From positions 17,248,149-17,312,148 of the forward strand of contig CM055106.1 in NCBI GenBank assembly GCA_029204225.1: DNA of 64,000 bases, in the 5' to 3' direction. The stretch comes from Diphasiastrum complanatum (lineage: Eukaryota; Streptophyta; Lycopodiopsida; Lycopodiales; Lycopodiaceae). Positions within the stretch are counted from its first letter, which is position 1. Each line of letters begins with the position of its first letter. A program made the position numbers and the translations under genes. The notes beneath the pieces are model-generated. The model made no database searches and was not told the DNA's origin. It saw only the letters and a program-made list of their open reading frames with translations. Positions 40,004 to 52,600 of the stretch are shown here, one piece after another.

Positions 40004-41055
40004 TTCTCACCATATCCCACAAAGATACCTTTTGATGGAGGTTGCATCATCCTTCTTCCTTGTATCCAAGGATTGGTGTACATATCAAGTGGATACAAAA
40101 ATCTTGAGATCCTTGAGATTGGGCTTCTCTCCAAATAGAGCTTCATATGGTGTGATTCTTCCAATGGCTTGGTTGAGCAATCTATTGCATAAGAAATTAG
40201 CACATGTGATTGCCTCACCCCAAAATGGTTTGGGTAGAGCAGCATCTAGCCTTAAGGCCTTAGCACACTCACAAATAGATCTATTTCTCCTCTTGGTCAC
40301 TCCATTTTGTTGAGGGGTATATGGACATGACAACTCCCTCTTTATCAACTTATTGGGGATATATTCACCTCCATTATCACTTCTTAATACTTTGATCTTG
40401 GTACTAAGTTGATTTTCTACAAGAGTTTTGAACTTTAAAAATGCATCATACACCATAGATTTACTAGACAAGAGGTAAATCCAACAATATCTAGAATGAT
40501 CATCAATGAAGATTACATAGTACTTGGAACCACCATTAGATTCTTGTGAGAAACTATGAACATCCAAATGGATGATCTCAAGAGGAGTGTTAGACCTTGA
40601 TGTAGATCTAGAGATAGGTAGCTTATGAGCCTTTGAGAGGCTACAAGCCTCACAATGCTTTCCACACTTTGACAATTACTTGGAGAGCCCAAGTGCAAGC
40701 TCCTTTGCACACATTGTTTCCATAGCTTTGAAGTTGGGGTGGCCCAATCTTTTGTACCATAGTTCCACATTAGAGATCTCCACCTTAGCCAAATTCACAC
40801 TCTCCATTGCAACATTAGCATCTAGTTTAAACAATTTACCTTGTTTAAAACCCTTTGCTATGAATTCATCATTCTTATGGATGGAACAAAATCCATGCTT
40901 AAATTGTACATCTAGGCCATTATCCATTAATTGGCCAACACTAAACAAATTCTTGGTTAACTTAGAAACAAAAAGGACATTTTCAAGATTCATCCATTTG
41001 GATAATCCAACGTACAATAAAATGGTCCCAATACCACTCATTCTACACTCTTGAT
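40004..41055 (-). pseudogene. copia B pre-integrase and integrase, inverted relative to its gag
   Basis: Minus strand: NQECRMSGIGTILLY (near 41050), ENVLFVSKLTKNLFSVG, KLFKLDANV and YKRLGHPNFKAMETM (His-His of the zinc finger). After a stop near 40676 comes the integrase: HCEACSLSKAHKLP, IHLDVHSF, IFIDDHSRYCW, LRSDNGGEYIP, QQNGVTKRRNRSI (catalytic Glu changed to Lys: normally VAERKNR) and TPYEALFGEKPNLKDL. It ends with the GIFVGYGEKLSD region at the junction. The Glu-to-Lys change and the stop show decay. Confidence 0.85.
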
Positions 41056-41713
41056 TGTCGAAAATCAGTGGGTTTGTGTGGAAGCTGGGAGCGAGCTTTG
41101 TGAGTGGATCGAAAATGCAACAGTTAGTAGCAAAATAGCTTAAACGATGGATCAAACAAATGCGCAATTGCCAATAACAATTGTAGAACAAATTGCACTC
41201 TGATTATTATCAACAAATGAGTACAATTGCATGAAGTTATTACTTTAGCATGTTGTGCATGATAACGCTGATACATATTAATCTGATTGATTAAAAACAA
41301 TTATCAGAAGAGCATTTTTTTATGAAGATTCTAGGATAGATATGCTACAAAATATCTACAACTAAATTTCCTACATTTATTACAACCGACTCATTGTATT
41401 GATTGTATGTACAAAGTGGGCGGACATCAATGTAGAGTTGTCGGGTCGATCTATAGACCAACAATATTGAAATTTACACTGGTTTGGATTTTTTCCACAA
41501 ATTAAACCAGGGTCGAAAAATTCAGAATCGATCCGAACCGAACACGTTCGGAAAATTCAGAACCGTCGATCCGAACCAAACACATTCAAAAAATCCCTTT
41601 TTGATGGGATTAACATTGGGTCAGAAAACTTCGAACATAACAAATTTTTGCGATCTTCTGTACATCTTTCAGGATGCTCATTAATAAATGGATTTGAGCA
41701 TTGAAATCCAACA
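41056..41713 (-). mobile_element. 3' LTR of another copia element, inserted in copia B
   Basis: Minus strand TGTTGGATTTCAATG to TTTTCGACA, about 658 bp. The polypurine tract ATTAAGGGGGAG adjoins it at 41714-41725. It breaks copia B just before the DQECR motif. The flank at the LTR end is TTGAT. Confidence 0.75.
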
Positions 41714-42290
41714 CTCCCCCTTAATGTGGATTCTGGAAGGTCTTGTTCTTCATATTTAATATGTCGTTGAATCTGAGATGATGCTCCCTAGAGAGGGCCT
41801 TTGTAAAGTAATATGTTGCCATGATTTCCATCCTGCAGTAGACCAGTGAAATCCCTTTGCTTTGCACTTTCTCCCTTAAATAATGATATCTGATTTCGAT
41901 ATGCTTGTTTCGTGAATGAAATCTCGGATTGAGAGAGAGAGAGAGAGAGAGAGCAATGACGCTTTTATTTTCATAGAAAATAATTGGATGTAACTGTGCA
42001 AGGTTGATTTCTGCTAGCAGATGCCTCAGTCAAATTGCCTCCTTTGTAGCATTCGTGGCAGTAATATATTCTGTTTTCGTTGAGGATAATGCCACTGAGG
42101 TCTAATTTCTACTATTCCAAGATATTGGACTTTGATTGTATAAAAAGACAAATCTAAAAGTTGATCTTCTGGTATCAACGTCCCCTGCCCAATCTGTGTC
42201 TGTGTATCCTTCAAGAATGTTGGCAGTTTGGCTGTCTCCATAGCAGATGCTAAGCTATTTGGTTGCTTGGATGTACTTCATTACTTTAAG
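41714..42290 (-). pseudogene. copia RNase H fragment
   Basis: Minus strand: YTDTDWAGD (catalytic Asp region), SWNSRN, VALSSTKTEYIT, NPRFHSRNKHIEIRYHYLREKV and SREHHLRFNDIL. Stops and frame changes are present, and a (GA)n microsatellite lies at 41929-41954. Truncated at about 42290. It belongs to the LTR at 41056-41713. Confidence 0.8.
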
Positions 42291-42570
42291 AAGTGCTCTC
42301 CAATAAGCCCTACTCTATTTGGACTAGAATCATGCCAGTTGGTCAAAATCTCATCATGAATTTAGGTGTAGGTCCTATAATGTAGGAATCACTACCAAAC
42401 TAACATGACCAGCCTTTTAGCCTTGGCCTAGGCTACAATAGGTGTGGTTTCCCACATGGCATCTTGGCCTCACACATGTGGGACCCACTTATGTACATAA
42501 TTTACAAAATACTACATGGCTAGATTCACTAATATAGGCAATTTTTCACAAAAGACTCATTCCTAAAAGA

Positions 42571-44055
42571 GTGCATAGTTTTCAGATATTAGATTGCATC
42601 AAAGAGATAAAAATTTGTGAAGAAATGAATCAAGAACATGCTTCTACCAAATGGAAAGAACCATCAAGCATGCCGGGATGGAAAAGACATTCAATTTTTT
42701 TTTATTTACCCTATTGGAAGGTATTAATTTGTCTTTTGACAATTTTAGAATATATATTTATATATTTTTTAGTTCTTTTACACAGTCATGATTATATATG
42801 TCTCTAATATTTTATCAATTGAAAGATATTTTTAGCATCAAATCAACTTGATTTTATGTAGGATATTGTGATTAGACAAGATATGATGGATATGGACATC
42901 TATGGCCTCAACATTCTATTGAACTAAAAAAGATTTATTTATCATGGGCACCGTACATTTATCCACGTTCTCTTGATTCCTTAGAAAGAAACATTGCTAA
43001 AACATTAAGCATGTTGGAAAAGACTTTTCCGCCTTTTTCATTTGATATTATGACACATCTAGTCATCCATGTCAGACAAGAAATAAAATTGTGTAGTCTT
43101 GTGAGTGTCAAATGGATTTATCCATTTGAAAGATCCATGAAAACATTAAAGAGTCTGTCAAAAATATGGCTAAACCAAAAGGGTGTATGCTGAGCGATAT
43201 ATGGTGCAAGAGACGATAGGATATGTGACAAAGTATGTGCATGCTCTTATAAGAAGCTCCAATAAGACATGTATGTAAACCTGAGGAAGATTCATGTATG
43301 GGTAGGGTTGAAGTCCTTGAGGGATGTGGGGTGAAAAAAATGCTTGATGAGACTAGGTTTTACCAAGCCCATGCATGTGTACATCACAACTCAGAGGTCT
43401 TTGAAAAATGAATGCGGTAAGAATCTTAAAAACTTTGATTTCCAACTTTTTGTTATGTGAGAATTTTTCTTTTGCACAATATGTGTTACACAATCTAATT
43501 TGGAATAAGTTTTCATTTGAGATTCCATATTAAGGGTTGTAGATTTTTTAGTAGCATGTTTGAGGTCGAGAAAGCATCAACATTGCAAACATGAAAAAGA
43601 GCATTGAGTTCATATATCGAGTCTTTAGGAACTATTAATGATTTTGGCACATGGTCGCTAGAAAAAGTATCTGTTACACTGTTTGATTGGTGACCTAGAT
43701 TTGTTACAATGCATAAATGGTATTTGAGACCCAACAATATTTATTCTTTCATTACAAAATTGAAATATAAAATGTTAAATGTTTACTCGAAATTTTTTGC
43801 AGATAACCATTGCTTATGACCAAGGAGATGATGTGGATTCCACTCTCTTTGCCATATGCACAAAAAATCCAAATATTGTTTTTCGTTCATACAAAAGTAT
43901 ATGGATAAATGGTCACCTCTTTAGACCTCAAGATGAAGACATTAGAAAAACAACACAAGATAGTGATGTTGATAGTATATTTCTTATGCATCATCCTCAT
44001 ACTCATCTTCTCATTTTTATTCCATGCTCTCGCTCTAAATCTATGCCTATATAAA
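42571..44055 (+). pseudogene. CACTA (En/Spm) TNP2-type transposase remnant
   Basis: Plus strand: KWKEPSSMPGWKRHSIFFYL followed by PYWKVL, the motif preceding HNLDVMHIEKNV in TNP2. Then LEKTFPPFSFDIMTHLVIHV and WIYPFERSMKTLKSL (DUF4218 region), ERYMVQETIGYVTKYV, and at 43850-43970 RSYKSIWINGHLFRPQDED and KTTQDSDVDSI, the C-terminal region. Stops and intervening non-coding sequence interrupt it. No CACTA termini found. It would catalyse cut-and-paste transposition if whole. Confidence 0.7.
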
Positions 44056-45234
44056 TAGAGCATCATTGGTTTGACAAGCACTTGGAGAATGTGATTGCTA
44101 CCAAAATAAATACTTGATACTAAAAGCACGAATTCTACTATACTTTATTTTGATATAGATGTTAGGATCATATTTGAGTTTCATTGTTAGTGTGCCAAAC
44201 TTTAACGTTCGCAACCTTGTGGAATTTTCCCTTGTATTTTTACATTGTCTTTTGTTAAAAATTCTCGTTCATATCTACAAAAGGTCCTTTGAATTTTGTT
44301 CGAATAAGACTCAAGTTTTAAAGATGTTGAACCTTGTTCATCAAACTTTGTTGATTGACTTTCGGTTGAATATCGATTCAACTATAGATGGTTCGAACAT
44401 ATAATTTGTTGACAGCTTTTTAAAGTTTTAACATAAGCTCAAATTTTGTTCAAGATTTAGACTAGAGAGAGGAAAAGTTTCATTTCAAGTGGTATCATAA
44501 AAATGATGACAAATATTGATCATTATTTTTCGGTTCAATATATGTACTATTTTGGCATTCCCATTGAGTCTACATTTTAGGTTGATTGGTCAAAGTTCCA
44601 CTGACCAATGTCTTCCGACAATTTTAGAATTTATGCGTTTCAAAAAAATTTAGTTTACACCAAACTTTGTGTATTTTTTCAAACTGTGCCTAAATCCGTG
44701 TACTTTTGTAAAGAAAATTCTTATTAAGCTATATCCTATATATTTTTGTAGATTGTATGCTGAACTTCATGTATTTCTATAGCAAATGCAATTTGAAATT
44801 TCATGTAATTCTATAGACTATTTAGAAACATGAGTATTTTTATGGATTTAACAGGTTCTCATTAAAAGAAAAATCAGGTGATAATCCTAATACTGGACTC
44901 TCTTAATAAGAATCATGTAACTTCTTGAGAAGTTGAGCCTTAATTTGAGTACCTCACAAAAGTTATTAAAACTCTCTAAATTTAGAGTCTTAGGAAAAAT
45001 GTCTATAACCAAGAACTGTATTCTATAGAAAATTAGACAGACTTCTCTATTTAGAACTTTCTCTCTAGTATGATGCTATTTTATCTCCGAATATGTCTAC
45101 TCTTGCGATGAAACCTAAGATTTAGTGACAATGCAATAGCACTCTAATCGTCACAAATTATTGAGTTGGAATATTCTGAGGTAGTCCAACCCTAGAAAGT
45201 AATTAATTCAGCCAAATGATTTTTTTTACTACTA
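44056..45234. other. no recognised feature
   Basis: AT-rich. An 81-codon frame at 44159-44404 lacks similarity. A run of near-repeats of TGTATTTTTATAGA-like words lies at 44690-44840. Confidence 0.3.
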
Positions 45235-45344
45235 CTCATAGCTCATTGGCAATTAGCATAGTCTTTATCTTAAATTTCCACAAATGATAATTGGATCCAT
45301 TCAACTTATCTGCAATGAGACCAACTTTACTTTGTGAATCCATC
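45235..45344 (-). pseudogene. copia K gag N-terminus
   Basis: Minus strand MDSQSKVGLIADKLNGSNYH then LWKFKIKTMLIANEL, closely matching the gag at 10800. The frame closes at the next codon. The start codon is intact here, unlike the other copy. Confidence 0.75.
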
Positions 45345-45485
45345 TGGAAGTTAGTCTGTCAATAATGTTTGATGACCTAAAAATGAAAAAAAGTATTTGA
45401 TAATATCAGGACACTGTTTCCATGCAACGGTCTAATTGGAAATCACTAGCAGTGCTCTAATACCTTGTTGAATATCAAATAATAG

Positions 45486-45498
45486 AGCTCTGGTACCA
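45486..45498 (-). promoter_or_regulatory. copia K primer-binding site
   Basis: TGGTACCAGAGCT on the minus strand adjoining the LTR, a one-base variant of the initiator-Met site. A second degenerate copy (AGGTATTAGAGC) lies 30 bp further in. Confidence 0.7.
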
Positions 45499-46273
45499 TG
45501 TTGAAAGAAGAAAAAATGACTTGATAGAGAAAGGGTGCATTCGATAGATGTTGCCATCGGGCTTTGCGGAAAGAATATTTTTCTAATGCATGACTACACC
45601 TATCATATTTGAATAAAACTATTGCGACAATTGCCACATTCAATTCTACTAGATTTTAACTTTGCAATAATTAGAATCGTTGAGATTGATGTTGTAGACA
45701 AACATAACATAATGAATATTGATATAGACAATATTGAATGTTGAGACAAAACTATAAGAAAACATAATCAAATTACAATAAAATAGAAAAATATTCATTC
45801 ATTTTGACATAATAATAGACACAATAATATTGTATAATCAATTCAATAAGTAGCATGTACAAATTAGACGAATAGCGAGCACAAAACAATAGTGGATACA
45901 ACTTCATACCCGAAACTAACTCTGAATCTTTGATCGACTTTGTTTGATGCACTTTCACTAATTAGCAATGAAGAGATACTAGCAATACTCTACGATCCTT
46001 GAATTCTCTTCAAAAGAAGAAGGAAGAATAAAAATAAATGATCATCTATTTTTACTAGTTAGAAATGCTGAATAGACTTTATCCAAATGACAGTTAGGAC
46101 AACAATGTAGCCAAGCTATAATTGGCACTTAGCCACAATGAGCAGTAGATCGCAATTGGCACTTAGCCATATTGCATTCCCACTTATTTAATTAGGTTAC
46201 ATGGTAATTACTTGCTAACAATTTTTAGAGCAAGTCATTAAATTCAAAACAAGAGGTACATGTTCTATTAACA
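45499..46273 (-). mobile_element. copia K 5' LTR
   Basis: Minus strand, ending TTTCTTCAACA at the primer site. The likely start is TGTTAATAGAACATG at 46273, so about 775 bp. The outer edge has no second copy to confirm it. Confidence 0.55.
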
Positions 46274-47500
46274 TTCAATACTTCGAATCCCTCCAATAGT
46301 CTTTGTCGTTGTTGAAACCCAACTGTTAATTCCCATGTATTTTTGTAGACTATGCAATAATGCGAGTAAAACTACAAAAACTGGATAACTGAATGGATGT
46401 AGATTAATGATCAGATTATTACAAAAAAAATCCAAGAGACTCCAACCCTAATATTATACAAGATTCCACTCAGCCTCACACAGCCCTGACCAACAACATG
46501 CCTCCATGTAGAACGAGCCACGTCACAAGCATTGCTCTTCATTTTTTGCGATTAGACTACAGAAACTCTAATTAAAAGACCAGGAATGTTTTGATTTAGT
46601 TGTGTAGTCCAAAAGACCTGGAGTGTACAAACCAGCTTGAAACTTCTAGAAAAATAGATAAATTGTTTGAAAAAGTAAAAGAACATTCTCGTAAGTAATG
46701 AAGAAACAAAACGTTTCTATTTACAAAGCTTTGCTAGCTTTCAGCCCTCTGCCTGACGAAGATGTTCGCAAATACGAAAGTCACGAGACACGAAGCACGA
46801 AAGTTTTGTGAACACCTGACGGGAAGACACGAACATGAAAGATTTGCGAACGAGAATCTTTTGCGGTCCAACACGAGAAAGTCAGACGACGAAAACGAAA
46901 CCAACGACACGACACAAAAAATGGCGCGAAACTTTTTTTGCCCTCACGCTCCAAAGAGTACCAGTAAGATCAAGCAAGTACCAAAAAGTACAGATATCTG
47001 ATCTGATCGCATAACATCAGCATATACACTCTAGGTCGTGGCTAATCTGCCACTCTTGTAATTTCCTGATTAGTTGTAGATGCTTAATCACTCTAATTTG
47101 AAAGGTTACACAGAGCGACTATATACTTACTGGATGATACTTGACACATATACAGAACATACACACAGATGTATGAAGCATTCTTATGCTAGTAAGCAAT
47201 TAAGACAAAATACAGACAAGAAGTCCGCCTGCGTGCGAGACAAGCTCTGTCAGAAGGTCCATAGTGATCCACAGGTCCGCTAGTAAGCGAGACATCAACT
47301 CGTGAGAGAATTGTATTTCTCTCACGCCAACGCACTGCGTGGATTTGCATGCAGTGCTTGAAAAATCAGAGAAAATCAATAGATGATCTCGTAGCCATTG
47401 TGCACATGTCAATTTATGGGTAACCAATCTATTCTTGTTGATTCAATAGCTCATGTGGAAATGGTCAATTTTTCTTTCAAGCTACATCTTCGTGCAACTG
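46274..47500. other. no gene recognised
   Basis: Short frames only. A stretch with repeated ACGA/CACGA words lies at 46760-46920. Confidence 0.3.
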
Positions 47501-47530
47501 TTGTACTATACCAACAAGGTTAATATAGAT
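47501..47530 (+). repeat. small piece of the gypsy 2 LTR
   Basis: TACTATACCAACAAGGTTAA (and a few more bases) matches 24 of 27 positions of the gypsy 2 LTR start at about 60970-60997. It may be the far end of the left gypsy 2 LTR, separated by copia C. Confidence 0.4.
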
Positions 47531-48066
47531 TTTGAATACATGCAAGCCACATGCAATCAGTGCATGCAACATGCAAAGTAGTTTCTGTGATCTACACATG
47601 TCTAGACAATGAGTTGGCATGCAGTACATGCACCATACATGCATGCAGTTACACATGTGGATCTCTGGCAGGTGAATTAGTTCAGTTAAGTGGACTTTCC
47701 ATGCAACTCCACTGTAGGAATTCGAGTCTCTCTCATGTAGGGAAAGCTGGGCATGTTTTGCCATATTGTGAATATTGAGATTTTGGTGTTTTGGACTCAT
47801 TCTCTCTCTACCCGAGTTTTCTATGCATGATTTTCTCTCTCTACTCGAGAGCAGCCTCTTTTTCCCATACTACACACTTAGAATTATTTCTGACATTCAT
47901 TTCTCATAGTGAAGAGTTAGATTTTTTTCATCAAGATGTATGCCATTGTGCTCTTGCCTTAGATTTTTCAAGCACACTGTTCTTTGATCAATCTTGTGCA
48001 ATCACAACACCTCAATAAGATCCTGTAGGGTGTGTGGTGAAGTTCACACGTGCTAAAAACTTCACA
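47531..48066 (+). mobile_element. copia C 5' LTR (left edge not resolved)
   Basis: The right end is firm (ACGTGCTAAAAACTTCACA before the primer site). Two CT-rich ACCCGAG-type blocks at 47798-47850 lie about 270 bp from the end, as in LTR1, so it is related to that family. The last 50 bp recur at 53142-53190. Confidence 0.6.
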
Positions 48067-48079
48067 TGGTATCAGAGCT
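48067..48079 (+). promoter_or_regulatory. copia C primer-binding site
   Basis: TGGTATCAGAGCT, complementary to initiator-Met tRNA. Confidence 0.85.
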
Positions 48080-48838
48080 TCATGCTTTGAAGAGGTGAGG
48101 GTGTATACATCAGATCATCAGTGTTTTTGCTTGCAGGAACTCAAATTTTGGAGAAGGATTCAAACTCGCTGAGAAAAAAGAAATTTGTGGATCATAAGTG
48201 GATCACATCAAGGCTGATCTGATCCAGCGGAGCTCTGTACGGACAGAGAGCTCACACGTGTGAAATCAGCCCTCATTAATGAGTGTTACTTCTCAAGGAA
48301 TGATCCAAATTTGATGTTCTATAGCTTGTTGGATAGGTATTGGAGAGTAGAATGTGTTGCTCTTGTTTCTAAATCAATTTGATTTGTTTTAGAAGAGTTT
48401 TAGGCAATCGAAGAGTTTGAGAGGGTACTCAACTCGTGGGATATGCCAAAGTGAGCACACATCTGTCTTTTTCACCATTTTCATCAATTTTCATTGTCAA
48501 TCAAGTAGAATTGGATAGAAGTGAGTGTTCTGAGGTCTTAGACTTTTCATTTCATAGTATTACTATGTTTGAGTTGAAAGTAAGTTCCTAGAGAGTTTAT
48601 CAGTTTATTGAAACTCGTGGGAGAGATAGACTTCTTGCTTGCATGTGCTTCTTCTTTTGTGACTGAAGCAAGATCCAAATTCAAGATAGATTGATTTTCT
48701 ATATTGAGAATTTGTTCTCATATCTGTTGCTAGATTTCATAGGGTGGATCAACATCTGTGTTAGATCTTAGATTGAGATAGCAAGCAACATCCTTTCAAC
48801 TCCATTTTTTATCATTACTAGAATTTCTCACCAAGAAG

Positions 48839-49160
48839 ATGTCTTCATCTAGTTCACATTTCTTAGAGCACAGTGAGAAATTAACATCTTCCAATTATGC
48901 AATGTGGAAGATCGGAATGGAATCATTGCTGATTCTACAGGATGTAATGGATATTGTGAGTGGAGCTGAAGAAGAACCTGCTGCACCTAATGAAGCTGCA
49001 ACATTCCACAAAAGAACCAGAATTGACCTTCATTTTATAAAAATGAATGTTACCAATGAAGTGCTAAGAGAGATCAGTACATGCACCACTGCCAAGGAAG
49101 CTTGGGATACTCTAAAAACAATGTATGAAATCAAAAATACTTCTAGATTGCTTACACTTT
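48839..49160 (+). pseudogene. copia C gag N-terminal half
   Basis: Starts MSSSSSHFLEHSEKLTSSNY at a clean ATG and reads through MWKIGMESLLILQDVMDIV to WDTLKTMYEIKNTSRLLTL. There it is fused directly to RT sequence, so roughly 3 kb of the element (rest of gag, protease, integrase) is deleted. Confidence 0.85.
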
Positions 49161-49891
49161 TGTGCTAAAGGCTACTCATAGATTAAAGGTCTTGATTATG
49201 AAGATACCTTTGCACCAGTTGCAAAGATGGTAACAATTCAAAGACTCATCTCTCTTGCATGTTTTCACAAATGGATTATGTTCTAGTTTGATGTTTCTAA
49301 TGCATTTCTCAATGGTTACCTTGAGGAGGAGATTTATATGGAACAGCCTCCAGGTTTTATGAAGGAAGGTGATGAATCAAAAGTTTGTCTTTTGTTCAAA
49401 AGTCTGTATGGACTGAAACAGGCACCAAGGTCTTGGTATGAAAGGCTCAATTCCTATATCACATCACTCGGATTTTGTCTAAGTGAATATGACCCTTCTC
49501 TGTATTATAAGTTTGTAGATAACTTTGTAATTATTCTTCTCATCTATGTAGATGATATCATTCCTTGTGGAAATAGTGAGAAGTTAGTTGAAGAAATTAA
49601 GCATGCACTTGGTACTGAGTTTAAGATGCAGGACTTAGGAGTTCTTCACTATATTCTTGGCCTTGAAATAGATTTTTGGAAAGGTCATGCATTTATAAGC
49701 CAAAGTAGATATGCACTTTCCATGCTCAGAAAATTTCATATGGAGACTTGTAAAGGCATAGATACACCTATGGAGCACACTGTAAAAGTTCCTATTAAAG
49801 ATGATGAAAAATCCTTTGAGGACACCACTCTTTATAGGAGTCTTATTGGCTCACTTATTTGGTTAACAATGACTAGGCCTGATCTAAGCTT
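49161..49891 (+). pseudogene. copia C reverse transcriptase
   Basis: CAKGYS, GLDYEDTFAPVAKMVTIQ, FDVSNAFLNGYLEEEIYMEQ, GLKQAPRSWYERLNSYITSL and the catalytic LIYVDDIIP (YVDD intact), then LGLEIDFWKGHAFISQSRYA and WLTMTRPDLSLA. One in-frame stop (WIMF*FDVS) near 49286. It is cut at 49891 by the gypsy element. The missing RNase H and most of the 3' LTR are lost. Confidence 0.85.
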
Positions 49892-50055
49892 AGCGTGTCC
49901 ACACTAGGGACCAGTAGACCAACAACCTGTAAGTTAATTGTGACTATAAGGGAATTGGGGCCCTTATGTGTACATGGTCATATTTAATTTATGGGTTGTT
50001 GGTCTACCGGTCCCTAGCATGGACACGCTACCTGAGACCAATCATGGGCATGACA
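49892..50055 (-). mobile_element. gypsy 3 LTR fragments joined head to head
   Basis: From 50055 leftward (minus strand) the gypsy 3 LTR begins TGTCATGCCCATGATTGG. After about 60 bp it meets a second LTR piece in the opposite orientation, giving 36-bp inverted arms 49892-49927 and 49994-50029 around a 66-bp centre. The polypurine tract AATAAGGGGGGAAGAA lies at 50056-50071. Confidence 0.75.
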
Positions 50056-50071
50056 TTCTTCCCCCCTTATT

Positions 50072-52600
50072 CAAGTTCTGTCCTCAGAACTTAAAACTAG
50101 GAAAGTTCCTTCTTAAGCTTCCTTCCTGTTCCCAGGAATCGTCATCGTCTGTACATCCCCTCCATCAAACCAGATGCTCGATAACTATACAATTTCTCAA
50201 TCGTTTAGTTCTTGTATCCAAGATCTTTTCGGGTTCAAGACGAGATACACTCGATGATTCATCCAACAGGTCCAACTGATCTCCAGATCCAAGATGCTCT
50301 CCTTCACGTAGACTCTTTTTGAGACGACTAACGTGAAATACGGGATGAACTTGTGATCCATCCGGGAGTTCCAATTGGTAAGCTAAGGATCCGATTTTTT
50401 TCAAGATCTTAAACGGTCCTCTATATCTAGGGGACAACTTATAATGCTTGCCGGTATGCATTACACTTGAATCCTTTGGGATTCCCAAATATACCCAATC
50501 TCCCACTTGGAAGTCTCTCGATGATGTTTTCAGATTTGCATAATGTCTGTCCCTATCCTAGGCACTCTAGACATTTTCACGTGCAATCCGTAGCATTTCC
50601 TGCATATCATGTAAAAAATCCGCTACTTTCTGAAACTTGATCGTCCGAGTTTGAACCACAATGGGTGACCTAGGCTCAAAACCGTACATAAGCATGATCG
50701 GGCGATAACCGGTAGCCGAATGCTTACTACTATTATAGGCAAACTCGATCAATGGAAGGTACTTTTCCCAATCAGATTGCCGTCTGAAAACATATGCTCA
50801 AAGCATTTGTTCCATCGTCTGATTTATTCTTTCCGTCTGTCCATCCGTCTTAGGATGATCAGAAGAACCCAAGCTCAGTGTCATCTCTAGTTTAGCGAAC
50901 ACGGCCGACCAAAAGTGACTGGTGAACTTTGGATCGTGATCGTTCACAATATCACTTGGTATTCCGCAAAGCCTAAACAGACGCTCTACAAATACCTGAG
51001 CTAGATCAGAAGCCTTCGTGGTAGTCTTTACCGGAATAAACGAAGCCAATTTGGTAAGACGGTCGACCACAACCCAAATTGCATCATGCTGTTTATTCAT
51101 TTGCGATAACCCAACCACAAAATCCATGGAAATACTATCCCATCTCTTATTAGGGATATCCAGTGGATGCAACAAACCGCCCGCCTTATGGCGTTCAACT
51201 TTATTCAACTGGCATTGTATGTTGGGATGTCCTACGCATGGTGAGTCATGACATTCATAAAGAATTTTATTCTTAACAACGTCCACATCAGGCACACAAA
51301 CCTTCCCTTTCATGAACAAAAGTCCATTACGGATAGAGAAGTTATCGATAACCTTTATATCCTTCCCCCAGACTGATCACCATGATCATCAGTCCCGCTT
51401 GATGAAACTACTAGAACCCTATTCCAGATTGGTCCAAAATGTGGGTCTTTCTCATAAAGACCTCTCCGGAGAGATAAAAGTCCGTACTGATCTCAGTGAA
51501 GGAAAGTTCATTCACTTCACCAATTCGACTAAGTGCATCAGCCACCTGATTAGATGAGCCCCTGATATACCGCACTTCAAAGTCAAATTTTTGCATGAGT
51601 TCTACCCATCTGGCCTTACGACCTCGCAAATCATTCTAATTACAGAAATACTTTAAAGGTTGATGATCCGTTTTAACCATGAATTTATTATTGTATAGGT
51701 AATGCCTCCATGATTTCAAAGCATGGATCACAACAAAAAGCTCTTTAACCTGAGTGGTGTACCTGACCTATGCATCGATTAGTTTCTTACTTTCAAAGGC
51801 AACGGGCTGACCCTCTTGTAAGAGAACAGCTCCAATAGTCGTATCACTCGCATCAGTGTTGATGACGAATGGCAAATCTAGATCCGCTATTCTCAAAACT
51901 GGAGCTGAGGCAATTAGAAGCTTGAGTTTGCAAAAACTCTCATCTAATTTCTCATTCCATCTGATAGGAGGACTTGGCCTACCTTTGCGACTTTTCATTC
52001 CTTTCAACATATTGTTGAGAGGTGCAGCAATCTTCAAGTATTCCTCTGCAAATCTACGGAAAAACACAATGAATTCTAAGAATGACTTCAGTTCACGCAC
52101 CGTTTTAGGAACTGGCCATTCCACTATCGTCTTCACCTTTTCCTCGTCAATCTTGATCCCAAAGGAGGTGATCTTATGACCTAGGAAAAGAAGTTCCTTC
52201 TTAAAGAATTTGCACTTTGATTCTTTTGCATAAAGCTTCTCTTATCTTAAGATACATAAGACAGTATGGAGATGCTTAGCATGCTATTTCAGTGTTCTGC
52301 TATAGATTAAAATATCGTCCAAAAACACTACTACAAACTTCCCCAAATCTGGACGAAACAAATCATTCATCATTTGCTGGAAAGTAACCGGAGCATTTGT
52401 CAAACCAAAGAGCAATACCAGGCCTGGTCCTAAAACCGGTCTTAGATACATCTTTCGGATGTATCCTAATATGATGGTATCTCGTGCGTAGATCAATTTT
52501 CATGAAGTATTTAGCTCCATTCAATCGATCTATGAGATCGTCCATCATGGGCAACGAGTATTTATTTTTAACTATTAGTTTGTTCAGACCCTTGTCATCC
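50072..52600 (-). pseudogene. gypsy 3 pol: RT, RNase H, integrase, chromo-like tail
   Basis: Minus strand, many frames. [41 protein letters not shown] and [11 protein letters not shown] (catalytic LDD). RNase H: NTDASDTTIGAVLLQEGQPV and YIRGSSNQVADALSR. Integrase: MDFVVGLSQ, WVVVDRLTKLASFIP, SDIVNDHDPKFTSHFW (normally SDRDxxF), KTDGQTERIN (catalytic Glu). C-terminus: LSPRYRGPFKILKKIG and LELPDGSQVHPVFHVSRLKK, typical of plant chromovirus-like gypsy elements. It lacks gag, protease and the RT N-terminus. Stops and frameshifts throughout. Confidence 0.85.

Noticed and set aside
41929-41954. GAGAGA run as a possible GAGA regulatory element
   Set aside because: It lies inside a decayed RNase H coding region and is a simple microsatellite.
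46762-47001. 79-codon frame with charged residues
   Set aside because: Arises from repeated ACGA/CACGA words; no homology or splice context.
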